From a virus, in IMG/VR virus record IMGVR_UViG_3300021420_000013, positions 1-38,801 of that record: DNA of 38,801 nucleotides; one strand, 5' to 3'. Shown piece after piece: positions 20,708-29,803 of this stretch. The translations under genes and the position numbers were made by a program. The notes beneath the pieces are model-generated. The model saw only the letters and a program-made list of their open reading frames with translations. It ran no database searches and had not been told where the DNA came from. Within the stretch, counting starts at the first letter, position 1. Every line of letters begins with the position of its first letter.

Positions 20708-20785
20708 GCTGTTGCTAATATGGCTTGTGTGATAATTGTTATAATGGCAATTTCCAAATACAGGCAGGCACGTGTTAGCAACAGC
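20708..20785. repeat. 11-bp inverted repeat between convergent operons
   Basis: GCTGTTGCTAA (20708-20718) and TTAGCAACAGC (20775-20785) are perfect reverse complements, separated by 56 nt. They lie between the SSB stop and the end of the leftward VRR-NUC gene. A bidirectional termination structure or a protein-binding pair is plausible; the long loop is unusual for an intrinsic terminator. Confidence 0.5.
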
Positions 20786-20786
20786 C

Positions 20787-21164
20787 TTACCCAATCTCAC
20801 AATACCATGATATCACCTTAATTGTTTCATCTATGGACCAGCAGACCGCTGTAAAATAGCCCTGCTGGCGCATATCATCAATAAAGGTTTGTTGTTCGCT
20901 GCTGACTTTACCATTAGCGCTTTTAAGTTCAATCCAGGCGCCTAAGAACCCTCTACGCCCCATTGCTATAAACAAGTCACTAACACCTGCCCTCATGCCG
21001 AGGTCTTTCAGCAGGCCACCAAATCGCTTGGTACGCTTGCCTTCATTGGGGAAATGCAACACCAGCCCCCGCAGTACAGGTTGCGCCCTACACCACTCTA
21101 TGACTGTCCTATGGATAGATTCTTCTGCTAGTGTCCCTGACTTAAGTACCTTGGTACGACGCAC
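20787..21164 (-). CDS. VRR-NUC domain nuclease, 125 aa
   Basis: The protein has the compact VRR-NUC fold of the PD-(D/E)xK superfamily, which in phages cleaves branched DNA. The motif GVSDLFI (D63), then AWIELKSANGKVSSEQQ (E79, K81, Q91), gives the catalytic set. The FPNEGKR segment near residue 38 is a further family mark. The start is a GTG inside the endolysin gene (23-nt overlap) with AAGGA upstream. It ends the late leftward operon, where it could resolve DNA branches before or during packaging. Confidence 0.85.
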   Translation of the reverse strand: MRRTKVLKSGTLAEESIHRTVIEWCRAQPVLRGLVLHFPNEGKRTKRFGGLLKDLGMRAGVSDLFIAMGRRGFLGAWIELKSANGKVSSEQQTFIDDMRQQGYFTAVCWSIDETIKVISWYCEIG

Positions 21165-21690
21165 GTTTGAGCCATCCTTTTAAAAAGACTTCAAGCCTTG
21201 GGTGTTGTTCTACTAGCATCTTGTAAAAAGCAATCTGGTTCGTTGTAATGATGGCCATCAAGCGTTCCTGTTTCCCTGCTAAGTACATTCTATTTAGCAC
21301 ACGTAATGTCTTGCTGCCCATGACACCGTCCACTATCAATGATTCGCCCATGGCATTACAGCTACGCTGTACGATTTTATGTGCCTCCATTGCGCCCATG
21401 TTCACGGCCATATCAAATATTTTGCTGGCCAATTGTGATGAGATAATGGAATAGTAGTTGTATTTATACCACCAGTATTTTTTGTAAATCTTCTTGGCGG
21501 CTTCTACTGTCATAGTATGATCGGGATCGTCATAGTCCGTGTCTTCGAGAAATCGCAGTGATATGCCATATTGGGTCACGCCAGCAAGATCGTTAGGATT
21601 GTCTTCGGTCTTGCCTTCGTGTTTTAGGACATCGTTGACGGCGACATCGAAACGTTGGTCTGGTGTTAATAGTGCATTGTTGGTAGTCAT
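21142..21690 (-). CDS. Endolysin, GH108-type muramidase, 182 aa
   Basis: The enzyme cuts peptidoglycan at lysis. The N-terminal domain has the catalytic motif VLKHEGKTEDNPND (Glu25), then VTQYGIS, which corresponds to the GG-x-T-x-YGI part of GH108 proteins. The second half (residues about 95-180) is of the PG-binding-3 type, with VDGVMGSKTLRVLN. No signal peptide or N-terminal membrane helix is seen, so a holin must release it. Its first residues (MTTNNALLTP) resemble the MATNNA start of the fibre genes upstream. It overlaps the nuclease gene. Confidence 0.88.
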   Translation of the reverse strand: MTTNNALLTPDQRFDVAVNDVLKHEGKTEDNPNDLAGVTQYGISLRFLEDTDYDDPDHTMTVEAAKKIYKKYWWYKYNYYSIISSQLASKIFDMAVNMGAMEAHKIVQRSCNAMGESLIVDGVMGSKTLRVLNRMYLAGKQERLMAIITTNQIAFYKMLVEQHPRLEVFLKGWLKRASYQGT

Positions 21691-21699
21691 CTATATGTC

Positions 21700-23022
21700 C
21701 TATACAAAGTAAAACCCTGATCCTAAAAATTCATACGCTGTACCTGTCGCGAATGATGTAGTAGTAAGTGTTGCAAATGCTTTGCCACTACCACCTTCAA
21801 CAAAAAACGAGTTAGTAGAGCCGGAATGTATCTCACCTGCCAAATAGGTATAACCACTGGTAAATGTAAAATTAGTGTTATTGCTGAGCATTGTATAAAA
21901 TGAATAACCATTGCTCGCATTAGCACTCACAGGGAAGCTTGAAATCAATGCCGAACCTGATGACGTGGTAAAAGTAGGTGTGAAAGCGAGATCGAAATTA
22001 AAAAATACAATATTGCCTATCTGAAGGTAATTGCCTTGTTGGGTCACATAAGCGACCGATAGGTTCCCAACTGTCGCAAATGAAAACGTAGGCGTCCAGG
22101 ACGTTTCGGTAATGCCAAACACAACTGTGCCGTTTGCATCAGGAAATGTGACGGTCCTGGCGGCCGCAGTGTTTGAAAAGCTAAACAAAGTAGAATGTTG
22201 TAACGCAGTCCCGTTATAGACAGCTAAAGGTTGTGTTCCCCCTACACCACCTTTTATTGCGACAACAGAGGAGCCTTTGGCATTTAGGCCTAATGCAATA
22301 TTAGTATCACTACCAGCAGCTTCAATGTCCAACTCCGCAGTAGTAGGAGAATTTAATATCTGTACATAATTCACGGCAGACGCTTGCGGGGACAAACTCA
22401 GAATAACATTACCATTCGTGTCCAATATTCCATTGGTTGTATTGAGTTGTACGGTATTAAATTGTACTGCACTTGTGGTGGCAATCGATTGTGGTAAGCT
22501 CAATGTCACAGCACCAGTCGATGCAGAAGCAATCACCTGGTTAGCAGTACCTGTAATCGAGTTCACTCCTGCGACCGTCGCATTATAATCACTGGTCCAA
22601 GAGGCGGCCGTCGTGCCTGAAGTCAAAATACAGGTAAATACAGCAACAGTGCTTGCGGCCATCGCCACAATATTATTGAGCCCTGATGATTGTACGGTCA
22701 CCACACCACTGGAATTGTTAGCAATATAGAACGACTGTCCCAATACTAATGTGGACGTTACAGGCAAAACGACGGTCTGTGTGGTAGAACCAGTAAAATA
22801 TTGTAGGTGTGTACTCCCTACAGTCAACGTAGTGGTACCTGCCGCTGTTGCTGTCGTTGTATAAGCGTCAATATGATTATTGGCCGTCAAGTTCTTGTTC
22901 GCGTCCCAACCGGCAAACGCAGTCGCCGCAGGGACTACGGTCACAGATGTGACCTGCGTCCCGCCGTCAACTATTGGTAATGGTGTTGTGGAGTTTGCAT
23001 TAATCGCATTATTGGTAGCCAT
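21700..23022 (-). CDS. Tail fibre-like protein, 440 aa
   Basis: The sequence is low in charge and rich in Thr, Ser, Val, Ala and Gly, typical of trimeric beta-structured fibres. It contains a TLTVGST...QTVVLPVTSTLVLGQ module like those of the next two genes. Then comes the GTANQVIASASTGAVTLSLP repeat found in many phage fibres, and a C-terminal half with Phe/Tyr-rich beta strands (ISSFPVSANASNGYSFYTML). The start MATNNA is shared with the gene upstream. It probably forms part of the adsorption apparatus. Confidence 0.75.
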   Translation of the reverse strand: MATNNAINANSTTPLPIVDGGTQVTSVTVVPAATAFAGWDANKNLTANNHIDAYTTTATAAGTTTLTVGSTHLQYFTGSTTQTVVLPVTSTLVLGQSFYIANNSSGVVTVQSSGLNNIVAMAASTVAVFTCILTSGTTAASWTSDYNATVAGVNSITGTANQVIASASTGAVTLSLPQSIATTSAVQFNTVQLNTTNGILDTNGNVILSLSPQASAVNYVQILNSPTTAELDIEAAGSDTNIALGLNAKGSSVVAIKGGVGGTQPLAVYNGTALQHSTLFSFSNTAAARTVTFPDANGTVVFGITETSWTPTFSFATVGNLSVAYVTQQGNYLQIGNIVFFNFDLAFTPTFTTSSGSALISSFPVSANASNGYSFYTMLSNNTNFTFTSGYTYLAGEIHSGSTNSFFVEGGSGKAFATLTTTSFATGTAYEFLGSGFYFV

Positions 23023-23035
23023 AATTGTTCCCTCA

Positions 23036-23524
23036 TTACACTATTGTAAAGTTACCTACTGATGACACGACTACCCAAGTAGTATTGGCCGTAATACAAC
23101 GCAATCGAATGCAGTCGTATTGCAAAGTAGATGACACACTACCGGTAGTGGTTGTGGTGGGCAAATTACCGAAATGGATGCTTTGTCCAGACGCCTGTAC
23201 AATAGTATAAAGCCCAGAGCCTTTACCATTGATTTCTACAAAGTCACCAATCGATGCAGTTGCAGGTAAGGTAAACGTCACAAGAGATGCCCCGTCATCT
23301 GAGGTATAACCGGTGTTGACGGCCATTGTGACTGATGCGGTGGTCTGGTCTACCCATCCCCCACTACCCGAACCAGAAATTGTGATGCTGCCCGCGCCAT
23401 TGGTAATTGCGATACCAACGCCTGCGGTCAATGTCGCTGCCACTGGATTAACACCAGTAGAACCTATAAATGTTTGCCCATTTGCTGTTAGCTCAGGGGT
23501 ATTTGTTGCATTATTTGTTGCCAT
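23036..23524 (-). CDS. Tail fibre-like protein with duplicated C-terminal domain, 162 aa
   Basis: The C-terminal 110 residues align with those of the 210-aa gene upstream: GASLVTFTLPATASIGDFVE against GASLITFTLPTTAAFGTTIE, GQSIHFGNLPTTTTTGSVSS against GQQIHFGALATTTTTGSVAS, and TANTTWVVVSSVGN against TANTTWNVVGSIGN. The N-terminus instead starts MATNNA like the 440-aa gene. AAGGAC precedes the ATG. It reads as a recombinant of the two neighbours. Confidence 0.75.
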   Translation of the reverse strand: MATNNATNTPELTANGQTFIGSTGVNPVAATLTAGVGIAITNGAGSITISGSGSGGWVDQTTASVTMAVNTGYTSDDGASLVTFTLPATASIGDFVEINGKGSGLYTIVQASGQSIHFGNLPTTTTTGSVSSTLQYDCIRLRCITANTTWVVVSSVGNFTIV

Positions 23525-23536
23525 AGTAGTAAGTCC

Positions 23537-24169
23537 TTATACTAATGTTATGTTTCCTATTGATCCCACTACGTTCCATGTAGTGTTAGCTGTGACACAC
23601 AGCAATTTGATGTAATCGTATTGATTAGCGGAGGCGACACTACCTGTAGTAGTCGTGGTAGCTAATGCCCCAAAATGTATTTGTTGCCCGCTGTTCTGTG
23701 TCACCTTCCAGCCCCCTGATGAAAACCCTGAGATTTCAATAGTCGTCCCAAAGGCCGCAGTCGTTGGTAAGGTAAAGGTAATGAGGCTAGCGCCGTTGTT
23801 GACCACGTATTTCATGTCGGGCACTATTGTGATATTGCTGGTAGTGGCGTTTGTCCAATTGCTTTGTGAGCTAATACATTGTTGCCAGACGGCCGTACTC
23901 GCGGTGCCTGATGTGGTACAGACCCATAAGACATCATCAACTGAGTCCCAAAGGAGTTGGTAAACAGTACCGGCAACAAACCCGTTAGGGTTGCCAGGAT
24001 AGGTCAACACGATGGTCCCTTGAAACAAGTTGTAAACTTGCTGCAATGTCTCTTGTACAGACGTACCGAGTACGCTCGGACTAACATAGCCCTGTACTGC
24101 ATAGATTATGTCTTGCATGGTCGCTGCCGATACTGTCGGCAGCGATGTAATCATCTCTTCAACGGCCAT
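23537..24169 (-). CDS. Tail fibre-like protein, 210 aa
   Basis: The N-terminal half (MAVEEMITSLPTVSAATMQD, then YQLLWDSVDDVLWVCTTSGT) resembles short attachment domains that use a W-containing beta motif. The C-terminal half is the module duplicated in the next gene. AAGGA lies before the ATG. It probably belongs to the host-binding tip, encoded between the large fibre and the endolysin. Confidence 0.7.
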   Translation of the reverse strand: MAVEEMITSLPTVSAATMQDIIYAVQGYVSPSVLGTSVQETLQQVYNLFQGTIVLTYPGNPNGFVAGTVYQLLWDSVDDVLWVCTTSGTASTAVWQQCISSQSNWTNATTSNITIVPDMKYVVNNGASLITFTLPTTAAFGTTIEISGFSSGGWKVTQNSGQQIHFGALATTTTTGSVASANQYDYIKLLCVTANTTWNVVGSIGNITLV

Positions 24170-24199
24170 CTTTAAGATCCTTTTAAAGTTTGGTTGATG

Positions 24200-24565
24200 T
24201 TATTGTCGTAACGATACGTTATAAAAACTGACGGAAATATCACAGGTCGTGTTGGGCGTAATAAAACTAATGACGTCCGCGGCATAGACCAAACGCCTAT
24301 ATTCAATCGTACCTGCAATCAATTCAGATTTCGCAGAAGCGAACGTGCCTCCCGCAGGGACGGCCGCAGTCGTAGTACGTGATGTCCAGCACCAACCATT
24401 CGGTTGTACGCGGACATACATGATCCAAACAGGGTAATTTGAGGGTATCGTAATTGATTCAGCAGCACCGGCCGCTAATGTCGCAGTATAGATATCAGTA
24501 GGATATTGGGGCGCATAGGCATTATAGCCCTGCATGTCGCGCCCGAACGATAATTCGGTAGTCAT
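24200..24565 (-). CDS. Small structural protein of the fibre module, 121 aa
   Basis: I choose the ATG at 24565 (MTTELSFGRDMQGYNAYAPQ), which has AAGGAC six bases upstream, instead of an ATG 13 codons earlier. The protein is a compact beta domain (TLAAGAAESITIPSNYPVWI, TPNTTCDISVSFYNV) like decoration or fibre-tip proteins of other phages. No family name can be given. Confidence 0.65.
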   Translation of the reverse strand: MTTELSFGRDMQGYNAYAPQYPTDIYTATLAAGAAESITIPSNYPVWIMYVRVQPNGWCWTSRTTTAAVPAGGTFASAKSELIAGTIEYRRLVYAADVISFITPNTTCDISVSFYNVSLRQ

Positions 24566-24641
24566 GTACACGTCCTTATGTTTAAGTCCTTTTAAGCGTG
24601 ACAAACTCCCTGTTCATCGCGCTATCCAATTATGTCACAAA

Positions 24642-26663
24642 TTATAATTTAATAAAAACATTCGTAAAGGTACCTGGTTGGGTCACGTTAAACGGCACCT
24701 GTGTACCATAATTTGATACCGTACCAGTAGTGGCAGTATGCCCTAATGAACTTCCTACGCCGGCCACACTACTGCCACCTTGCCCTACATAACTAGACAA
24801 TGGTGAGAGTGGGTCATGAGTATGGTTGACCATTTCATTAAGCAGATCTAAGTGTCCATATTCGCCTTCAATATTGCCTGCTGGATATAAGAATGCAGTA
24901 ATACCAGTACCTGAAGTACTATTATAAGCAATTGCTGTTCCGGCCAGCGCATTAGCAAAAGTAGTCGCTATATTGAAAGTAGTTGTTGAACCTGGGATTG
25001 TAATCACAAAATACACAGCATTGGCCACAATGGCATTAGGCAATGTGCCGGTAAATACAATGGGCGCGCCTTGAAATATATTAAACACGCTTGCAGGAGC
25101 ATAGGTAAACACTAAATTAGGGCTACCATTTGAGGCAGTCACTGCAATTTTATATCCGGTAAATCCACTCACGCCAGGCAATAGCGCTGAAAGCGGAACA
25201 GTACCCATCATCACCCTGCCCATACTATAAGGCAATGATAATGCCAGGGACGGTAACGTCGCTACAAAATCACCATAGGCCGTAGTCCCATAGTTAGTCG
25301 GCGTTATCGTGCCAGCAGTATTGGAAAACATTTGGAACATGGGATTAAAGTTGCTGCCCGAATCGTAAATTTTACCTGCTGTCCAGAGCAAGTTAAACAA
25401 CGGCCACGTATCGGCATTGGCACGGACATATGACACATTAGTACCAGGATTGGTAAGCCCAAACAACCCATTGTTCATCGGCAACCAACCGAAATTATAG
25501 AAACTGTTTTGCGCCATTCGCACGTCCCCAGTCCGTGGCGAACTAATGATGGAGTTGACTTCATCATAGGTCTGAAAATCATTGACCGGCAATGCGTTAG
25601 TTGTCAAATAGATCGCAGGTTTCGTAAAGTTGATTGAACAGGCGGCATTAAACGGCATTTGTACTTGTAGGTAAAACGCATCGTCTTCACCTTGGCTTAG
25701 TGTTAATCCTACAATCGAAGGAAAAATGTCCGTCAATGTATAGTTGGTCCAATCTGTATCTAGCGTTATAGTAGTGCCACCAATCAGCATAGGATTAGGC
25801 GATGAAACTCCAGAGCCTGCATATTGTAATATATTCAGCTGGATGACATTGGCACCACTCACGGATTGTGCTTGGATTGAGACACTGTAAGGGATGTTCG
25901 CTAAATTATTAAGGTGCAATGCGATTGGGAACTGGTAACATTTTTCGGTTTCACCTGTGCCTACAGCTGAACAGGTATGATTGATGTAATACTCAGGTGT
26001 CGTATAGGTCACGCCGCCTTGTACAATCACAGGGCTTGTAGAAGCAGGGAACGGAGTAAACGTCAGTTCATCAGTGCCTGTCGTATTGTTCTTGAGGAAC
26101 AGTATATCAGACATAGTATAACCGTCGTGTTGGCTGGGTGCCACCACAACACTCACTGAGCCGTCTACTGCCAAAGTGTTTAATGCAATGCTGGTAAGCG
26201 ATAGTGAATTAATATAATTCGGTTGTAAGTTACGCCAAAAGCCATTGTTGACAATCAGGTTCTGGACGTTCTCAATTTCTGTCACGTTACCACCGCCTGC
26301 TGCGCGATTGAACGGGAAGTTTGCCCTTGTTATTTGGTTCGTACCGAACTGGTTTACAATCGTGATGAAATACGGCTGTGATACGGTCTCGTCCAGCTCA
26401 CTATAGGGATAGAAGAACGGGATGGTATCGACCCCATTGATATCACAAATCGTGCCAGCAGCGCTTAAGGTCAGCGGGTTAGGCAATGGGATGTAGGTGT
26501 AGTTCCCTGGGGTGCCTGATTGGTAGTACCAGTTTTTTAATGTAGTACGGCTGTTGTCTTGATAGCACGTGACTACACCGTTAGACATGGGTGTGCCGTC
26601 TTTATCTACGAAAGCGTCTTGCAGCATTGGCGCTGCGATCAGTAAATCTGGGTTAATTGGCAT
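24642..26663 (-). CDS. Large tail fibre protein with collar-type C-terminus, 673 aa
   Basis: Residues 10-75 (MLQDAFVDKDGTPMSNGVVT, then CYQDNSRTTLKNWYYQSG and LTLSAAGTICDINGVD) form an N-terminal domain I recall from phage fibres that attach to a tail hub. The middle is beta-rich. The C-terminal 200 residues resemble tail-collar fibres (MGRVMMGT, EYGHLDLLNEMVNHTHDPLS). In P22 this place would hold the gp9 tailspike; here a fibre replaces it, with no sign of a spike endorhamnosidase. AAGGAC precedes the start. Confidence 0.75.
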   Translation of the reverse strand: MPINPDLLIAAPMLQDAFVDKDGTPMSNGVVTCYQDNSRTTLKNWYYQSGTPGNYTYIPLPNPLTLSAAGTICDINGVDTIPFFYPYSELDETVSQPYFITIVNQFGTNQITRANFPFNRAAGGGNVTEIENVQNLIVNNGFWRNLQPNYINSLSLTSIALNTLAVDGSVSVVVAPSQHDGYTMSDILFLKNNTTGTDELTFTPFPASTSPVIVQGGVTYTTPEYYINHTCSAVGTGETEKCYQFPIALHLNNLANIPYSVSIQAQSVSGANVIQLNILQYAGSGVSSPNPMLIGGTTITLDTDWTNYTLTDIFPSIVGLTLSQGEDDAFYLQVQMPFNAACSINFTKPAIYLTTNALPVNDFQTYDEVNSIISSPRTGDVRMAQNSFYNFGWLPMNNGLFGLTNPGTNVSYVRANADTWPLFNLLWTAGKIYDSGSNFNPMFQMFSNTAGTITPTNYGTTAYGDFVATLPSLALSLPYSMGRVMMGTVPLSALLPGVSGFTGYKIAVTASNGSPNLVFTYAPASVFNIFQGAPIVFTGTLPNAIVANAVYFVITIPGSTTTFNIATTFANALAGTAIAYNSTSGTGITAFLYPAGNIEGEYGHLDLLNEMVNHTHDPLSPLSSYVGQGGSSVAGVGSSLGHTATTGTVSNYGTQVPFNVTQPGTFTNVFIKL

Positions 26664-26688
26664 AGCAAGTCCTTTGCTGAGTTGTTGT

Positions 26689-26748
26689 TTAATCGTCCAT
26701 TAAATATGCAAATATAAAAAAAACTATAAAAGTAATGAAAAAATCCAT
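26689..26748 (-). CDS. Tiny membrane peptide, 19 aa
   Basis: The frame MDFFITFIVFFIFAYLMDD is one hydrophobic helix bounded by acidic residues. It has a strong ribosome binding site (AGGAG, six bases before ATG), and it sits in the 133-nt gap between the gp16-like and large-fibre genes, where no other frame exists. Such microproteins in phages can be lysis regulators or membrane modulators. The function here is unknown, and 60 nt is short enough that chance cannot be excluded. Confidence 0.5.
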   Translation of the reverse strand: MDFFITFIVFFIFAYLMDD

Positions 26749-26796
26749 GGCGGCTCCTATTGTGAGCTATATAATAACACAATGAGAACAATAATG

Positions 26797-28479
26797 TCAT
26801 TTTCCTAATATCTTTTTAATGGCTTCATCTACCCCTGCCGCACCTAAACCATATGCGGCGAATTTTTTAACTTTACTTAAATGTTTCTTTTTATTTTTTA
26901 TGGCTTCCTGATATTGTTTTTCTAAGTTTTCAAAATTTTCTTGGGTGCTGGTCTTAGGATAATTAGTCTTGAATAAATCAATGTTAGCTTTTGATATATT
27001 AACGTTTTGATTATGTAATCGTAAACGGTCAAGCATTTTTTGTAATTCAGGTAACTTATTGACAAATTCCTGCTCATGCAATGGAAGTGATAATAATTTT
27101 TCAGGGGCTTTTGCGTAAGTATGCCCCAATGCTAATCGGGTCAGTTTAGGATTGGCCAGCAATAGTTCTTTCATTTTTTCTTGCCCCATTCCTTTGCCTC
27201 TTACTTCATTCATAATATTAGGAACATCAATCCTGCCATATTTCTTTGCTTGTTCACGGATTTTGTTGCCGTAAAATGGCGTTATTTCCTCTTTCCAGAG
27301 TTGGTCAGCCATTCGTAATTTATTAAAATGTTCTTCTGGTAATTGCTCTTTTAAAACCTGGAGTTGTTTGTCTGCCAATTCTTTTAAATTAGCTGCTTGG
27401 TCTTGCCAATAGGATTGGTTCTCACCACCTTCCATAAACCCTTTTCTTCTTGCCTTAGATGCGGCTTGTTTTGTTTCTTTCCATTGTTTAACAAAATCAT
27501 GCGCGGGCACTAAATCTCGTTTAGTAGGCCGGTCTTTAATAAGTGCTTCTTTCATTCTTTCAAATCCAGGGGATTTCGCAAATTCTGGATCTTTGGTCAA
27601 TCGATGCAATTGTCGTTCAATTTCATCCATATTTATAGTACGTGGCAATTGAACATAATTATCTTTAGTATATTTTTCTACTGGCTCATAATAATTTTTT
27701 TGAATATGTACTTTAGCTTGTTTTAATGAATTATTAATTTCATCAGCCAATGCAACATCAAGTGTTTTACCTTTTCCTAAGTGTTGCTCAATTTCACGAA
27801 GGTGCATATTTTTTTCTTCAGAAGCTCCGGCATGTTCTTCAGCTTGTTTTTTACGTAATGATTCAAGCAATGCTTGTTCTTGTTCATAGGCTGCTTGAGC
27901 AGCGCTTCTTTTAGCTCCTAATTCTTTTAAATTAGCCATTCTTGGGATTTTTGCTAGCATTGGTGCCATTGCCTCTGTGGCTTCTGACATTGCGCCACCT
28001 AATGGTGCCATAGCAATAGAAGCTGGAATGCCTCTTAATAATGCATCTCCAGGTTGTTGGCCTCTAATTCCTGCCGCTTGGGCATAATCAAAGTCTTTTG
28101 GTAGCATTGATTCTGGAAGCCTCATGCTTGGGGCATTTTGCGATATAATGTCTTTTTTAGCTAAATAATCACGTACATTACCAGGCGCACTTAAGATCCC
28201 ATGGCCTAATTCCCCGAAACCAGCGCCTACGTTTTGTAATGCTCTTGTATGGTCGGTCAGTGCTTGTTTGCCAGCACCATATGCCTCACCTGGTAGGTTC
28301 ATCACCGCTGATGGTAGTCCCATGAGTGTTTCAATGCTTTTACTCAGGGCATCTGAAGCAACGCCTTTGAAGCCTTTAGTTTCTTGAGGTATATCGATGT
28401 CTTGTTGTTCAAACAAATCAACAGGTTTTTTCTTTTTCTTAGGCGCTATGCCATATTCTTCAAAAAGGTCTCGTGCCAT
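26797..28479 (-). CDS. Putative ejection protein, P22 gp16-like position, 560 aa
   Basis: The protein has a Lys-rich start (MARDLFEEYGIAPKKKKKPV). A Gly/Ala-rich segment (residues about 80-180) could insert in membranes, and long charged helices with coiled-coil character fill residues 190-540. Size and place (third of three genes after the tail hub) match P22 gp16 (about 609 aa). Such proteins leave the capsid ahead of the DNA and form a conduit through the envelope. Sequence identity to gp16 is not visible by eye. It starts in a TAATG junction with the preceding gene. Confidence 0.65.
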   Translation of the reverse strand: MARDLFEEYGIAPKKKKKPVDLFEQQDIDIPQETKGFKGVASDALSKSIETLMGLPSAVMNLPGEAYGAGKQALTDHTRALQNVGAGFGELGHGILSAPGNVRDYLAKKDIISQNAPSMRLPESMLPKDFDYAQAAGIRGQQPGDALLRGIPASIAMAPLGGAMSEATEAMAPMLAKIPRMANLKELGAKRSAAQAAYEQEQALLESLRKKQAEEHAGASEEKNMHLREIEQHLGKGKTLDVALADEINNSLKQAKVHIQKNYYEPVEKYTKDNYVQLPRTINMDEIERQLHRLTKDPEFAKSPGFERMKEALIKDRPTKRDLVPAHDFVKQWKETKQAASKARRKGFMEGGENQSYWQDQAANLKELADKQLQVLKEQLPEEHFNKLRMADQLWKEEITPFYGNKIREQAKKYGRIDVPNIMNEVRGKGMGQEKMKELLLANPKLTRLALGHTYAKAPEKLLSLPLHEQEFVNKLPELQKMLDRLRLHNQNVNISKANIDLFKTNYPKTSTQENFENLEKQYQEAIKNKKKHLSKVKKFAAYGLGAAGVDEAIKKILGK

Positions 28480-29789
28480 TATTTTGACGCCTCTTTTAGT
28501 TTCTTTCTTACTTCATCTTCAGAAATGCCATATTTAGCTGCTGTTGCTTTAATATCATCGTCAGTATAACTAGCTTTTTTGTTTGATGTTTCAGATTTAA
28601 CATGTTCTTCAGGATTAAAATACTCTGTTTTAAAAGCTGGTACTGATGCTTGTGCCTGTTTAGTTGCATCGTCTAACATTTTCTTAAAACGAATGTTTGC
28701 TTTCCAAAAAGCTTCTCCTGGTATTTTTAATTGATTGCCATATTGTTGTATCAACGTTGATACATCAGAACCAGGAAATGATTTTGCTAAATTTCGATAA
28801 GTCATATTAGTTTTGCCAGAACCCAATGTTGCAGCTTCATTAACAACACCAGCACTCACTAATTTTTGAGCCAGCAATAAATCATCAATTTTTTTAGTCG
28901 CATTTCGGTCTTTACCGTAAGCGTCGGCATATTTAACAAAGTTAGTTGCAGAACCTTTGCCAATAAAGTCTTTAAAACCATTATTTATCGTAGGGTAAAC
29001 TTTATCAAAAAATGTTCGCCCTACAAGTGTTTCTTTTTCTTTTGGAGAATAAGGTTTTTGAACCCCTATTTTTTTATGTGTTTCTGGATCATAAACATAA
29101 TGTTGGCCTTGTGTTAGCCCACCTAATTTTTCACGATAAGGTGCTGCATATTCTTCTTGGACTTGTGGTGATTCAAATGGCCGTGTTCGATTAGAGCCTG
29201 GATAATATCCTGCTTCAACATCTTCATACTCTTGTTGTTCTTTGCCTAGATTGCTAGGGGCGTAATGGTGTTGTGATGGCGTATAGGTATTAATGCCAAA
29301 AGCTATTTTATTTAGCATGTCTTCTCTGCTCAATTTAGAAGGTTGCGATGCGCCATGAACACTAGGTGGCGGCATAGCTTTTGCCAATCGCTGCATTTGT
29401 TCTGGTGTTAAGGCATATTGGCCTTGTGGTGAAGAACTATTAATGTCCGGCATATTAGACATATTCGGTTGTGTCTCGCCACCGTTGCCTAATAATTGTT
29501 GTTGAAGTTTTTGTATAAATTGTGACTTTTGAGCATTCGCTTGTGCTTGCTCTAACTGTGCTTGCCTCAAAGCCATTTGTGACTTCATATTAGGCGCATA
29601 ATATTGATTTTCTTGTTGAGCATGGACATTCTCAAGCTTCGCTTTTTGTATTTGCGCGTCTTGCAACGCTTTCAATTGCCGCGCTTTTTGAGCATCACTA
29701 ATCCCACTAATGATTGCATTAAGCAAACTGCTCCCACCTCCCGCTTGGGCGCCCGATAATGTAGGAGGTGCGTAAAAAGAAAATGTCAT
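28479..29789 (-). CDS. Putative ejection protein, P22 gp20-like position, 436 aa
   Basis: The protein begins MTFSFYAPPTLSGAQAGGGS and then has a long Gln/Ala-rich helix (residues about 30-100), a Pro/Gln-rich middle, and a helical C-terminus that ends in a charged DEVRKKLKE helix. This composition and the length (P22 gp20 is 471 aa) fit an internal virion protein. It lies between the gp7-like and gp16-like genes. The family is inferred from order and composition, not from a clear motif. Confidence 0.65.
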   Translation of the reverse strand: MTFSFYAPPTLSGAQAGGGSSLLNAIISGISDAQKARQLKALQDAQIQKAKLENVHAQQENQYYAPNMKSQMALRQAQLEQAQANAQKSQFIQKLQQQLLGNGGETQPNMSNMPDINSSSPQGQYALTPEQMQRLAKAMPPPSVHGASQPSKLSREDMLNKIAFGINTYTPSQHHYAPSNLGKEQQEYEDVEAGYYPGSNRTRPFESPQVQEEYAAPYREKLGGLTQGQHYVYDPETHKKIGVQKPYSPKEKETLVGRTFFDKVYPTINNGFKDFIGKGSATNFVKYADAYGKDRNATKKIDDLLLAQKLVSAGVVNEAATLGSGKTNMTYRNLAKSFPGSDVSTLIQQYGNQLKIPGEAFWKANIRFKKMLDDATKQAQASVPAFKTEYFNPEEHVKSETSNKKASYTDDDIKATAAKYGISEDEVRKKLKEASK

Positions 29790-29803
29790 CGTATCGCCCC
29801 TTA

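Noticed and set aside
21700-24169. Repeated fibre modules as a diversity-generating retroelement
   Set aside because: There is no reverse transcriptase gene and no template repeat with adenine-specific differences. The copies differ like ordinary diverged duplicates.
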